Notes: generated by a model from the letters alone, not told the origin. A DNA stretch of 64,000 nt from an uncultured Sphingomonadales bacterium (GCA_903832325.1 CAILBC010000036.1:62001-126000), one strand, 5' to 3'. Numbered from the stretch's first letter, positions 18,401-26,723 are shown. Program-made: numbers and translations.

Positions 18401-19711
18401 CTCGAGCCGGGCTGGCGTGCCGACCGGGCGATCCAGGGACTTGGCCGGACCAACCGCACCCATCAGGCCTCGGCACCGGTGTTCCGCCCGGTCACCACCG
18501 ATTGCCGCGGGGAGCGCCGCTTTATCTCGACCATCGCGCGCCGCCTCGATGCCCTTGGCGCGCTGACACGCGGCCAACGGCAGACCGGCGGGCAGAACCT
18601 GTTCGATCCGGCCGACAACCTCGAGAGCGATTATGCCCGCGAGGCGCTGACCCGCTGGTACCACTTGCTCCATCAGGGCAAGCTCACAAGCGTCGGCTTT
18701 GCCGACTTCTGCGAACGGACAGGGCTGAAGCTCGAGCAGGACGGCGCGCTCACTGACAATTTGCCGCCGATCCCGCGCTGGTTGAACCGAATTTTGGCGC
18801 TACCCATTGCATTGCAAAACGCGGTCTTCGATGAATTCCTGGGACTGGTCGAGGCCCGGATCGACGCCGCGCGCAAGGCGGGCACATTCGACGCCGGCGT
18901 CGAAACACTGATGGCCGACAAGCTGACCACCGTTGAGGAGCGCGTGCTGCGTGAGGATCCCAATGGTGCCTCGACTCAGTTGCTCACGATCGAGGCGCAA
19001 TGGGCGCCGAAGATCACGCGGCTGGCAGACATCGCCAAGCGCATCGGAGCCAAGACCCGTCTCTTGCGCAACGGTCGATCCTCGCGCGTGGCCGCACTCA
19101 TGCCTGACCGCACTCGTCTGCTGGATGACGGCACGCCGGTCGCCAGTTTCACATTGCACCGGCCTGGTGGGCGAAGCTGGATCACGGCCGACGAATTGGC
19201 TGAAAGCCATTGGGATGATTGCGAGCGTAGCGTATTCGAAGAGGCCTGGCAGGGCGAGGCCAGCGATCTTGCGGCGCGCCCCTATACAGAGCGGTTCTAC
19301 CTCGCGACAGGTCGCCTGCTGCCGATCTGGAACCTGCTGGGCGATGAGGCACAGGTCCGTCGCCTCGTAACGCAGGATGGGCGGTCGCTGCTTGGGCGCA
19401 TCGTGCCCGCCGAAGGGGTCAACATGTTGCTGGACAAACTCGGGCTCGGCGATCGCATCGTGTTGTCGCCGGAACAACTGGTCGAGGCAGCGCTGGGCGG
19501 CAAGGTCGTGCCGATCGATGCGCTGTCAGGCGCCAGCATCAAGCGTTCGCGCGTCAATGGCGAGCAGCGCCTCGAAGTGCTGGGCTTTGATCCCCGCGCG
19601 CTGGCGTCCTGGAAGGCCAAGGGCTGCTTTACCGAAATCATCGCCTATCAGACCCGGCTATTTATGCCGTTGGGCAATGCGCCCGAGATCGTGGCGAAGC
19701 TGGCGGCTTAG
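15497..19711 (+). CDS. Strawberry-notch-type adenine methylase-helicase fusion
   Basis: A 1404-residue protein with GTG start. An N-terminal class I methyltransferase has VLEPSAGTGMLAIWA and the N6-adenine motif NPPF at 196-199. An SF2 helicase follows, with a P-loop GDGTGAGKGRQ near 475, DEAH at 582-585 and QGLGRTNRTHQ near 980, then a strawberry-notch C-terminal domain. Such giant genes are common on alphaproteobacterial conjugative elements, next to ParB-like, ArdC and DUF3768 genes, as here. Probably an antirestriction or DNA-processing protein that modifies and unwinds element DNA; that role is inference. An AT-rich spacer of about 220 bases precedes it. Confidence 0.88.
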   Translation: MTALKSCLNAPASQLISAADYIVPAILEGRNVSRSMLNAAMGRAFGTGSADGAWSQRDSFQMLEIATLMALPKLAIPSEPAVALKFLADLDDRLPTQTVRSEGQVSLQHFSTPPTLAWFTARLADLRGGDQVLEPSAGTGMLAIWARQAARLNLNEIDPLRQTILQRLFPEAKVTGVDAVRIGTHLSERPSVVLMNPPFARNAAGQDDAAAGARHLASALGVLRPNGRLVAIMPDNFSPHGRRAEIFQRALQGASIVFHARLDRAFAKQGTSITVRLLVVDKRPGSINAAVINRASVAELVPFLDDLQARHQIERNDQSGLPGPTCPARSPALFGGLRSRAVEIPKSAPANASNDSVPLAYSLRDTIADAEQAVGVYVAYRPQRLVFADAADHPTPLVESAAMASVALPPPSYVPSLPAKVIRDRVLSRAQLETLVHALEATSSDLPGRYRIPERGLELVPDADGATYRRGFFLGDGTGAGKGRQLASILMDQWLRGSRRHLWISESNALIEDARRDWQALGGMVLDIQPLSKIKPEAKIRQSDGVLFASYATLRSGTGDKTRLQQLLEWLTPKFDGLILFDEAHAMGGVAGGEGRFGATKGSQQGIVGVELQNRLPRARVIYASATGASDVNNLAYAVRLGLWGEGTAFPDRTSFITRIREGGIAAMELVARELKAMGVYTARALSYVGVEYDILEHALTPRQISDFDAYADAWAIIHRNLEAALNASGVTDPLEGKTLNGQALSAARSRFESSKQRFFGQLLLSMKLPSLLPAIEEALATDHSIVIQLVSTAETLLDRRLADLSAEDRAEIQLDLSPREIVADYLDNAFPTRAMESYWDEDGNERSRPMFDEAGNPVHSQEALRIKAETLELLGALPPIVPALDAIISRFGTDFVAEITGRTRRLVTSPDGSQRLESRTANQSLADANAFMGGAKRILVFSDAGGTGRSYHASLDAKNQQRRMHFLLEPGWRADRAIQGLGRTNRTHQASAPVFRPVTTDCRGERRFISTIARRLDALGALTRGQRQTGGQNLFDPADNLESDYAREALTRWYHLLHQGKLTSVGFADFCERTGLKLEQDGALTDNLPPIPRWLNRILALPIALQNAVFDEFLGLVEARIDAARKAGTFDAGVETLMADKLTTVEERVLREDPNGASTQLLTIEAQWAPKITRLADIAKRIGAKTRLLRNGRSSRVAALMPDRTRLLDDGTPVASFTLHRPGGRSWITADELAESHWDDCERSVFEEAWQGEASDLAARPYTERFYLATGRLLPIWNLLGDEAQVRRLVTQDGRSLLGRIVPAEGVNMLLDKLGLGDRIVLSPEQLVEAALGGKVVPIDALSGASIKRSRVNGEQRLEVLGFDPRALASWKAKGCFTEIIAYQTRLFMPLGNAPEIVAKLAA

Positions 19712-19720
19712 GGGGCACAC

Positions 19721-19784
19721 CTTTGCCTGACTTTGCTTGGAATGCATCTTCGAGATTGACAGTCTTTGCCAATCTTTGCTAATT
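19721..19784 (+). promoter_or_regulatory. parDE promoter with repeated CTTTGC operators
   Basis: A -35-like TTGACA at 19756-19761 is followed after 16 bases by GCTAAT. Four copies of CTTTGC lie at 19721, 19731, 19764 and 19774, that is in two pairs with 10-base period, 33 bases between the pairs, so all face one side of the helix. The second pair sits between the -35 and -10 elements. This is the arrangement expected for a ribbon-helix-helix antitoxin that represses its own operon. Confidence 0.5.
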
Positions 19785-19803
19785 TCTGGTTTCGGAGGTT
19801 CCC

Positions 19804-20049
19804 ATGGCGACTATGAACATCTCACTGCCCGACCCCATGAAGCATTGGGTGGAAGCTCAGGCTGACACCGGCCGATATAGCAATGCCAGTGATTATGTGC
19901 GCGATCTGATCCGCCGTGACCAAGAGCGTGCGGACAGGCTAGCTGCCATGCAACGCCTTGTCGATGAAGCTCGCGCCAGCGGCCTTAGCGATGAGACCAT
20001 GGCAGACATTCGGGCCCGGGCTATCAACCAGCAGGCCTCACAAGCCTGA
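19804..20049 (+). CDS. parD: ParD-family antitoxin
   Basis: An 81-residue protein beginning MATMNISLPDPMKHWVEAQ, a ribbon-helix-helix DNA-binding domain (about 1-45, with YSNASDYVRDLIRRDQER) followed by a helical toxin-binding tail. It neutralises ParE and represses the operon. CGGAGG lies before the ATG. The parE start is two bases past its stop, so translation is coupled. The promoter region has four CTTTGC repeats that may be its binding sites. Confidence 0.92.
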   Translation: MATMNISLPDPMKHWVEAQADTGRYSNASDYVRDLIRRDQERADRLAAMQRLVDEARASGLSDETMADIRARAINQQASQA

Positions 20050-20051
20050 TC

Positions 20052-20354
20052 ATGAGCCGATTTCGTTTAACGCGTGCCGCAGCCAACGATCTTGCAGCGA
20101 TATTCCTCGATGGCATTGAGCAGTTCGGCCTTTCGCAGGCCGATGCATATCATGAAGGCTTGAGCGCAACCTTCGCGTTTCTGGCAGACTATCCTCATGC
20201 GGCACGCCTCCGCGAAGAAATCTCGCCGCGAGTCCGTGTCCATCGCTACAAGTCCCATCTGGTGATTTACGATCTGGGTGGAGGCAACGAGGTGACTATT
20301 CTGCGCGTGCGACATGGTCGAGAAGATTGGGTTGCCTCGAACTACGATGGGTAG
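20052..20354 (+). CDS. parE: ParE-family toxin
   Basis: A 100-residue RelE/ParE-fold protein (FRLTRAAANDLAAIFLDGIEQFG near the start, HRYKSHLVIYDLGGGNEVTILRVRHGREDW at the end). ParE toxins inhibit DNA gyrase; some relatives act as mRNA interferases, and the sequence does not decide between them. Paired with ParD directly upstream, and likely to stabilise the element by post-segregational killing. Full length for the family. Confidence 0.9.
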   Translation: MSRFRLTRAAANDLAAIFLDGIEQFGLSQADAYHEGLSATFAFLADYPHAARLREEISPRVRVHRYKSHLVIYDLGGGNEVTILRVRHGREDWVASNYDG

Positions 20355-20497
20355 TTTCTCCGCTTGGGCAGAGGTTGGCTGTTGTGCGAGTCTGCCGCGC
20401 TCCTGAGAGAAAAGGGGAAGCATTGGGGGCGAGGCCCCCTGGGAGACAAAAGTGTCTCGCATGATCCGGGCCTCGGAACTGGTCCGGGAGACCCTTC

Positions 20498-22540
20498 ATG
20501 CAGACCACCACGATTCACCACGCCAAGCTGCGCCTGTCCGACAGCAATGTCCGCAAGCTCAATGCCGAATCTGGCCTTGAGGCGCTTGCCGCCAGCATTG
20601 CCGAACACGGCCTGTTGCAGCCGCTGATTGTCAGCCCGGCGAAAGGCCGCAAGACGCTTTTCGATGTCCATGCCGGCGGTCGGCGCTGGCGCGCGATCGG
20701 CCTGCTGATCGAGCGCGGTGTCCTGCCGAAGGATTACGCCGTCGATGTGCGGCTGTGCGGTGACGACGCCGCCGCCGCCCGCGAAATCAGCCTGGCAGAA
20801 AACCTCATTCGCGAGGCGATGACGCCAACTGACGAAGCTCGCGCCTATGCGGATATCGTGGCTGAAGGCACCGATGCCGAGGCTGTCGCCCGGCGGTTCG
20901 GCGTCACCGTGCGCCACGTGCATGGCCGCCTGCGCCTGGCCGATCTGGCCGAGCCGATCTTTTCCGCGCTGGCGACTGGCGACATCACGCTCGATGTCGC
21001 GATGGCCTATGGCTCGATCGGCGACCGCGACCGGCAGCAGGTGGCATGGGAGCGGCTGTCGACCAGTTGGCAACGCGACAATGCGCAGGCGATTCGCCGG
21101 GCCATTGCCGAAGAATCGTTGGCATCCAGCCATCCCGTCGCGCGCTTTCTGGGTGAGGCAGAATACACCGGCTGCGGCGGGCGTATCGAGCGCGACCTGT
21201 TCGCCGGGGAAGGGGAGGGGCTCTGGCTCGATGGTGACCTCGCCATGGAACTGGCGATGAAGAAGCTGACGTTCGAGGCGGACGTTGCAGCGCTGGGCAG
21301 TCGCCTTGGCTGGGTCAAACCGCTTCTTGCGACCCATGTCAGCTACGAGGACACGAAGGAGTTGCATGCCTACTGGCCACGCCGTGAAGGCCCCAGCGCC
21401 GACGCCGCGGCGCGCATGCTGGAGATTTCTCAGCGCATCGAGGAAATCGGCATAGAGCTCGACGACCCGCAGGATGATGATGTCGTCGCAGCGCTTGAGG
21501 CAGAGCATGATGCACTCGATGCCGAATACGAGCGGCTCGGGGATACCGAGTATTTGATCCCCGACGAGGATCGGCCCAATGTCGGTACGTTCCTGGTGCT
21601 TGGCAAAGACGGCAGCCCGCGCCTCCTCGAAACCTTCTACACGACGGCCAAGCCCGAACGCCGGGGCGCTGTGCCTGGCAACGATCCAGGCACAATCGAG
21701 GCTGGTGACGAAGCCCCCGCCGTCGAAGCCGCGCTGCCACGTTCGCTCGAAGAGCAGATGGCCAAGGATCGCCGCGATGTCTTGGCGCTGCATCTCGCAT
21801 ATGACCATTCGCTTGCGTTCGATCTGGCGATCTTCTCGTTGGCACGTGATCTGGCTGGGCACTTCGGCACCAGTAAGACAGGCTGCACGATCCGCATCGG
21901 TGATCGCAACGAGCCGATGGGCCTCACCGGCATTCCGGTCAGCCTTGCGGTCACGGAACTCGAAACGATCCGTGCTTCGCTGCCACACGACTGGGCGCGC
22001 GAAGAGGACAGCTTAGCCGCCTTTCTGGCGTTCCGCGCACTCGACGATGACACCCGCGCATGCTGGCTCGCCTATGCGGTCAGCCAGAGTCTGACAGCGG
22101 GCCTCGCCAGTGGACCGCACAAATCGGCGTTTCAAACCGGCCTTGGCAAACTCATGGGTGTCACAGTCTCCGACCACTGGCGTCCTGGCGCCGAGAACTT
22201 TTTTGACCGCATCAAGAAGGGCCAGATCCTGAACATCCTCGGGCAATTCGATGCCGAGCTTCCCGGGCGGTATGCGACGGCCAAGAAGGCTGAACTCGCC
22301 TCGGCTGCCGCGCGGCTTTGCGCCGGTGACACGATCACCGAACCGGAGGTCAAGGCCCGCGCGCTCGCATGGGTGCCGGACGCCATGCGGTTCGGCATTG
22401 CCGGCGAAGTGGACGACAGCGGTCTCGCTGACGATGGCGACACCATCGAGCCGACCGACTTCACACCCGAAGCAGACGACCCCGCCTGCGACGCAGCCAA
22501 CCAGAACGAGTCGTCAGAACTAGTCTCCGACGCGGCCTGA
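20498..22540 (+). CDS. ParB/Spo0J-family DNA-binding protein
   Basis: A 680-residue protein, roughly twice the length of a chromosomal ParB. The N-terminal ParB/sulfiredoxin fold has ESGLEALAASIAEHGLLQPLIVSPAKG and HAGGRRWRA, the latter matching the GxRRxRA box that binds CTP in ParB proteins. EISLAENLIREAMTPTDEARAYADI and AVARRFGVTVRHVHGRLRLADL form the helix-turn-helix part. The long C-terminal region is unassigned. No ParA gene lies next to it, so it may be an accessory ParB-like factor of the kind common beside methylase-helicase genes on alphaproteobacterial plasmids, not the partition protein itself. Confidence 0.87.
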   Translation: MQTTTIHHAKLRLSDSNVRKLNAESGLEALAASIAEHGLLQPLIVSPAKGRKTLFDVHAGGRRWRAIGLLIERGVLPKDYAVDVRLCGDDAAAAREISLAENLIREAMTPTDEARAYADIVAEGTDAEAVARRFGVTVRHVHGRLRLADLAEPIFSALATGDITLDVAMAYGSIGDRDRQQVAWERLSTSWQRDNAQAIRRAIAEESLASSHPVARFLGEAEYTGCGGRIERDLFAGEGEGLWLDGDLAMELAMKKLTFEADVAALGSRLGWVKPLLATHVSYEDTKELHAYWPRREGPSADAAARMLEISQRIEEIGIELDDPQDDDVVAALEAEHDALDAEYERLGDTEYLIPDEDRPNVGTFLVLGKDGSPRLLETFYTTAKPERRGAVPGNDPGTIEAGDEAPAVEAALPRSLEEQMAKDRRDVLALHLAYDHSLAFDLAIFSLARDLAGHFGTSKTGCTIRIGDRNEPMGLTGIPVSLAVTELETIRASLPHDWAREEDSLAAFLAFRALDDDTRACWLAYAVSQSLTAGLASGPHKSAFQTGLGKLMGVTVSDHWRPGAENFFDRIKKGQILNILGQFDAELPGRYATAKKAELASAAARLCAGDTITEPEVKARALAWVPDAMRFGIAGEVDDSGLADDGDTIEPTDFTPEADDPACDAANQNESSELVSDAA

Positions 22541-22678
22541 CGTAGCCCAAACCGTCAAAACCGAGCGGGGGTTGGCGTGCCGGCCCCCGCAGTTCGCTCC
22601 CGCACGAGGCACCATGTCGCCAGAGGCAAAGCGGGGAGGCCGGGCGCGCAAGCGCTTGGACCATTGGAGGACCACAAT

Positions 22679-23593
22679 ATGAAACCCCGCCACGACATTT
22701 ATGCGACCGTCACCGACCAACTCATTGCTGCCATTGAGGCGGGTGCTGGTGATTGGAAAATGCCATGGCACCATAGCGGTGCGCCGGTCATGCGCCCGAC
22801 CAGCGTGGCTGGCCGTCGCTATTCCGGAATAAACCGCCTCGTACTCTGGGCCACGGCGGACGCCTGCGGCTATGCCTCGGGCACCTGGGCTACATACCAG
22901 CAGTGGCGCTCGATCGATGCGCAAGTTCGCAAGGGAGAGTCTGGCACGCACGTCATCCTCTGGAAGAAGATCGACCGGCAGGACGGCGCTACCCCGATTG
23001 GCAATACCGGCGATGGGGAAGGGGACAGCCGGGCCCGGTTCTTTGCCCGATCGTTCGTCGTCTTTAACCGTGACCAGGTCGATGGTGCGGAAGACACCCC
23101 GGACAAGCAGATCGCGCCGATCAGCACCACTGTGGCCGAGGCGCTTGCATTCCTGGAAGGGCTTGGTGTGCCGGTCGAATATGGCCTCCACGATGCTTAT
23201 TACCGTTCTGACCTCGACAAGGTGTTCATGCCCGAACGGCAAGCCTTCGACAGCGACCTCGACCTGGTCTCAACACTCTCGCATGAAATCCTGCATTCCA
23301 CCGGCCACGGGACCAGACTGGCCCGGGAAACGCTGCGCGATTACCACAAGGAACGCAGCATCCGCGCGCGCGAAGAGCTCACCGCCGAGATCGGCGCTTC
23401 CTATCTCATGGCGGATTTGGGGCTGGCTTATACGCCGCGCGCCGATCACGCGGCATACCTTGCGAGTTGGTTGGTTGCCCTCAAGCACGATCCGAAGGCG
23501 ATCTTCACCGCCGCTGCGCAAGCCCAGGCCGGCGCCGACTGGATCCACGCGCATGCCGGCGCCAGCGCCGTGCCGCTCCAGATTGCGGCATAA
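22679..23593 (+). CDS. ardC: ArdC-like antirestriction protein (DUF1738)
   Basis: A 304-residue protein. The start at 22679 (MKPRHDIYATVTDQLIAAIEAG) has GGAGG about 10 bases before it, whereas an upstream start adds 34 low-complexity residues. An N-terminal ssDNA-binding domain (DUF1738) with SGINRLVLW and YASGTWATYQQW is followed by a zincin-like domain with HEILH at 202-206, a zinc-binding HExxH, and TAEIGASYL downstream. ArdC proteins protect incoming single-stranded plasmid DNA from restriction during conjugation; whether the peptidase motif is used is not settled. Confidence 0.88.
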   Translation: MKPRHDIYATVTDQLIAAIEAGAGDWKMPWHHSGAPVMRPTSVAGRRYSGINRLVLWATADACGYASGTWATYQQWRSIDAQVRKGESGTHVILWKKIDRQDGATPIGNTGDGEGDSRARFFARSFVVFNRDQVDGAEDTPDKQIAPISTTVAEALAFLEGLGVPVEYGLHDAYYRSDLDKVFMPERQAFDSDLDLVSTLSHEILHSTGHGTRLARETLRDYHKERSIRAREELTAEIGASYLMADLGLAYTPRADHAAYLASWLVALKHDPKAIFTAAAQAQAGADWIHAHAGASAVPLQIAA

Positions 23594-23816
23594 GGTGCGG
23601 TATCGCACTCGTGGCGTCCGAGCGGAGCGCGCTGATTTCCTCGCGTTCTGCGAACACCAAAGTCGGTGGGTGATCCCAATAGCCACCGGAATTTTGCGCC
23701 GGCCATTGCCAAGCGTTTGGGCAATCGCCAAGGAATCGACATGCTCAAAGTCCAGCCATATTGCGTAGCCTGGCGCGACAATTGCCTGGCGGCCCTTGCC
23801 GTGAGGATAGTTTGAC

Positions 23817-24035
23817 ATGGCGAGCAACGGCACAACCGGACATTATCGCCGCCTGACAGGCGTGCTTCGTATGGCCGGTCACAGCCCGATGCTGGAAACC
23901 AGCGACAATCGCATCTTGCGCTTGGTGACGTCGGAAGACTTCGCGAGCTTCGATGGCGATTCCGTGATCGTCGAAGGCAATCTGACCGGTTTGGACCGGC
24001 TCCAGGTCGAATGGATCGGTCGCCCGGTATCGTAG
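23817..24035 (+). CDS. DUF5818-like small protein
   Basis: A 72-residue protein with TGVLRMAGHSPMLETSDNRILRLVTSED and a C-terminal GDSVIVEGNLTGLDRLQVEWI. This resembles DUF5818, a small beta-rich, OB-like family of alphaproteobacteria with no known function. It stands alone between ardC and the convergent mucR gene. The 223 bases upstream contain no other supported gene. Confidence 0.65.
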   Translation: MASNGTTGHYRRLTGVLRMAGHSPMLETSDNRILRLVTSEDFASFDGDSVIVEGNLTGLDRLQVEWIGRPVS

Positions 24036-24057
24036 TCGGGTCACTCGTCCCTGATGT

Positions 24058-24543
24058 TCAACTCTCGACGGGCGGGATTGCTTCTTCAAAGGTCGGGGTC
24101 AGCTTCTTGCGCCTTGGCGCCTTCGCTTTCACGGGCTCAGGTGTTGGCGCGGGAGCCGGTTTGCGTCCGAGGCCAATCTTGACCGCCAGTTCCTTGCGCT
24201 TGGCCGCATAGTCCGAGGCAACCAGCGAATAACTCGAGGGCAGGCCCCAGTAGCTGCGGTATGCATCCGGCGTCAGGTTGTGATCGGTCGCAAGGTGGCG
24301 CTTGAGCATCTTGAACTTGGCGCCGCATTCGAGGCAGGTGACCGCGTCAGGCTTTACCGACGACCGGATCGAGACAGCGGGCTCGCGCTTTTCCGCAATT
24401 GGCACTTGCGCCTCGCCCAGTTTGGCCAGTGATCCATACACAGACTGGATCAGCGCCGGGAGATCGTTGGCTGATACAGAATTATGGCTGACTTGGGCCA
24501 AAACGATATCGGCAACGAGCGCGAGCAGTGTGTCGTCAGCCAT
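24058..24543 (-). CDS. Ros/MucR-family transcriptional regulator
   Basis: A 161-residue protein. The Ros-type zinc finger CLECGAKFKMLKRHLATDH (C-x2-C-x9-H-x4-H) lies near residues 70-88 and is followed by LTPDAYRSYWGLPSSYSLVASDYAAKR, the classic MucR core. A basic, proline-rich tail ends the protein. MucR proteins silence AT-rich or horizontally acquired DNA and control virulence, motility and transfer genes in Alphaproteobacteria. Here it may modulate transfer or cargo genes. It is convergent with the DUF5818 gene, only 22 bases away. Confidence 0.93.
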   Translation of the reverse strand: MADDTLLALVADIVLAQVSHNSVSANDLPALIQSVYGSLAKLGEAQVPIAEKREPAVSIRSSVKPDAVTCLECGAKFKMLKRHLATDHNLTPDAYRSYWGLPSSYSLVASDYAAKRKELAVKIGLGRKPAPAPTPEPVKAKAPRRKKLTPTFEEAIPPVES

Positions 24544-24917
24544 GGGATATGTGTCTTTGCATCTTGCGGGGAACGGCTTCCTACCGGGTTATCTCCATTT
24601 TGGCGAGAGTTTGACCGTCGAATTCGCGGACCTGTGCGGACAATTTGCCGGGCGCGATGCATTCAGACCTTCGGCAAGGCCGCAAGCCGCATCTCAAAAG
24701 CCCAAAAAAATGGACAGCCCGAAAGCCATTGGAAAGTTTGGGAGAGGATGCCTGAAAGGCAATTCACAGATGGGTCACGCCTGCCCGTATCGCAAGTGCG
24801 AAGGGCGGTGTTTCGGTTGCATGTACGTCAATCGTCGTAGGCATCAGGGATAGAGCCAAAGGGGGGAGCAGCCGGTTGGCGAGCGATGAGACTCGCGAAA
24901 GAACGGAGACTTCCCCC
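24544..24917. other. Intergenic region upstream of mucR
   Basis: A 374-base stretch between the divergent mucR gene and the small gene at 24918. It should hold the mucR promoter and that of the 24918 operon. The only coding candidate seen is a 27-codon cysteine-rich frame at 24770-24853. No terminator or long repeat is seen. Confidence 0.4.
24770..24853 (+). CDS. Possible 27-residue cysteine-rich peptide
   Basis: A short frame ATG to TAG with four cysteines spaced C-x4-C-x3-C-x2-C (CPYRKCEGRCFGC) and a basic end (NRRRHQ). The spacing could hold a zinc ion. Ribosome-site support is weak (GAAAGG about 14 bases upstream). It lies in the spacer between mucR and the operon at 24918. It may be a chance frame; listed because the cysteine pattern is unusual for random sequence. 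Confidence 0.25.
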   Translation: MGHACPYRKCEGRCFGCMYVNRRRHQG

Positions 24918-25166
24918 ATGACCTGCCTAGAAATCCGCGGCGTGCCGCTTGCCACGGTCGAGCGGCTCAACCGCGAACGCACAATACCCCTCGAACGCTA
25001 CCAGGTAGACGGAGCGATTGACCGCTTTGGCTATCTCGAAAGTCTGGCCGCCGATCATGGCGTTGAATTCGATGTGGTCCTGACGTTGGTCGATGTGCTC
25101 GGGCCCGAGGAAGATTTCGATGGGCTGGTGACATCGCTCGAAGACTTTGCCGCTGGCGCGTTTTGA
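24918..25166 (+). CDS. Small hypothetical protein
   Basis: An 82-residue acidic protein (MTCLEIRGVPLATVERLNRE). The start at 24918 follows GGAG by about ten bases and is preferred over one 14 codons upstream. No family is recognised. Its stop overlaps the GAGGAG ribosome site of the DUF3768 gene downstream, so it is the first gene of an operon with that gene, the 96-residue protein and the primase-like gene. Confidence 0.6.
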   Translation: MTCLEIRGVPLATVERLNRERTIPLERYQVDGAIDRFGYLESLAADHGVEFDVVLTLVDVLGPEEDFDGLVTSLEDFAAGAF

Positions 25167-25177
25167 GGAGCGGCACC

Positions 25178-25537
25178 ATGTCAACGAACCCCACGTTCGA
25201 TCGCACCGAAACGATCGCCCGCCTCAATGACCGCGCCCGACTTGGACTCGATCCGACAGCGCGGATCACCTTCACCCGCAATTGCCTTGCGGCTTTTTGC
25301 GATCCGGATGCCATCGAAGTCGTCGTTATCCAGTCACAGTTGCTGGCCGCGTTCCGCACCTGCACGTTTGCCGAGGACAGCCCGGAGCGCGACTTCGGAA
25401 CGATCGAATTCCGGGGCCGGAAGGTGTGGATCAAGACCGATTATTATGACCCCGAGCTTTGCTACGGTTCGGAAGATCCTGCCAATGCGTCGGTGACGAC
25501 CCGGGTCCTGACCATCCTCTTGCCCGAGGACTATTGA
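25178..25537 (+). CDS. DUF3768-family protein
   Basis: A 119-residue protein. TETIARLNDRARLGLDPTARITFTRN at the start and DFGTIEFRGRKVWIKTDYYDPEL near the end match DUF3768, a family confined mostly to alphaproteobacterial plasmids and integrative elements, with no known function. The start at 25178 has GAGGAG eight bases upstream. Its position between a small gene and the primase-like gene is the usual context in such elements. Confidence 0.82.
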   Translation: MSTNPTFDRTETIARLNDRARLGLDPTARITFTRNCLAAFCDPDAIEVVVIQSQLLAAFRTCTFAEDSPERDFGTIEFRGRKVWIKTDYYDPELCYGSEDPANASVTTRVLTILLPEDY

Positions 25538-25540
25538 TCG

Positions 25541-25831
25541 ATGGCCGCGCTGCTTGCGGTCGACCGCTGTGCCGAATTGTTCGGCGCGGCGGTGACCATC
25601 GCCGACCTCGCGCTACATTCGTTCCCTGATCACGACGGTGACGCGGTCTCCATCTACCAGGTTTGGGACGTGCTGGAGCGCGACTGGTCCTTCGAACTCG
25701 ATGCAGATGCCAGCGAGGCTGAATATGCCATCGGCGTCACCGCCAGGTTCCGTGACGGGTCCGTCCTCAAGATCGGAGCCCACGCCGATTGCTGCGACGG
25801 TTCGGGGTGCCGGCACTGTCGCGGCTATTGA
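25541..25831 (+). CDS. Small hypothetical protein with cysteine-rich end
   Basis: A 96-residue protein starting three bases after the DUF3768 stop. The middle is acidic and aromatic (SIYQVWDVLERDWSFEL); the C-terminus carries CCDGSGCRHC, four cysteines that could form a metal site. I do not recognise a family. Its place in the operon between DUF3768 and the primase-like gene suggests it belongs to the same backbone module. Confidence 0.6.
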   Translation: MAALLAVDRCAELFGAAVTIADLALHSFPDHDGDAVSIYQVWDVLERDWSFELDADASEAEYAIGVTARFRDGSVLKIGAHADCCDGSGCRHCRGY

Positions 25832-25859
25832 TCCTCACTTTTGCAAAGGGCGCGTTGCC

Positions 25860-26723
25860 ATGACTTACCAGCCCACTGCGGAAACGCTCGCCATCGTCCA
25901 GCGGCTCGGCGGCCGCTGGCAGGGTGGCTATGCCATGGTCCGGTGCCCGGCCCATGCCGATCGCACACCGAGCCTCTCGATCCGACAGGGGCAACGATCA
26001 ATCCTGGTCCATTGCTTTGCCGGTTGTGACGGCGCAGACGTCATGCAGGCCATCTCGCGCATGCTTGGTGGTCGGGTTCCCGTATCCCTGAACCTGCCGG
26101 TTCCGGCTAATGATCCCGGGGCGCCGTTTCGGCGGATCTGGGACGAGGCTGGTCCCATCGATGGCACGCTCGGCGAGCGTTATCTCGTGGACGTGCGCGG
26201 CATCCGATTCCGGCCACCCGATGTCCGGTTCCATGCCCGCTGCCCCAAAGGCAAAGGGCATGCCCTCGCGTTCCTGCCGGCTTTGATGGTCGGGGTCTTT
26301 CGGCGCGGGAACCTGATCGCGATCCAGCGGCTGTTCCTTGATCGCGACACTGGCCAGCGCACGGCACGCATGATGCTCGGCAACTCACGGGGCGGCACGT
26401 GGCCGTCGCGGATTACCGGACCGGGCATGACCATTGCCGAGGGCTTCGAAAGCGCCTGCGCCTATTGGCAAGTGACCGGCCGTCCGGCCGGGACCTGCTT
26501 CGGCGCTCGGAACTTCGCCGGTTTCGACGTGCCCGAGGGCAAGGACACGATCACCCTGCTGCCTGACAACGATGACGAGGGAAGTGCTCAAGCGGAACAT
26601 GCCGTCTCCATCCGGCAATCGCGGGGCGTCGACGTGTCCATCGAGCCATGCCCGGCGCAGGCTGGCGATTGGGCCGAACTAGTGCGTCCGCATGGCCCCG
26701 CTGTGCCTTGTGCCTGGAAATAG
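25860..26723 (+). CDS. CHC2/Toprim primase-like protein
   Basis: A 287-residue protein. A zinc-binding N-terminus has C29, H32, C52 and C56 (CPAHADRTPSLSI ... HCFAGC), a CHC2-type finger. The C-terminal half holds a Toprim fold with TIAEGFESA near 190 (catalytic Glu) and LLPDNDDEG near 236 (metal-binding acidic residues). Such proteins in alphaproteobacterial plasmids are short primase-helicase relatives of DnaG/TraC and may prime the complementary strand after transfer. A longer in-frame upstream extension overlaps the preceding gene and was not used. Confidence 0.83.
   Translation: MTYQPTAETLAIVQRLGGRWQGGYAMVRCPAHADRTPSLSIRQGQRSILVHCFAGCDGADVMQAISRMLGGRVPVSLNLPVPANDPGAPFRRIWDEAGPIDGTLGERYLVDVRGIRFRPPDVRFHARCPKGKGHALAFLPALMVGVFRRGNLIAIQRLFLDRDTGQRTARMMLGNSRGGTWPSRITGPGMTIAEGFESACAYWQVTGRPAGTCFGARNFAGFDVPEGKDTITLLPDNDDEGSAQAEHAVSIRQSRGVDVSIEPCPAQAGDWAELVRPHGPAVPCAWK

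Noticed and set aside
20342..21988. A 548-codon open frame on the minus strand
   Set aside because: It is antisense to the ParB-like gene, whose domains are clear; the long frame follows from high GC and third-position bias.
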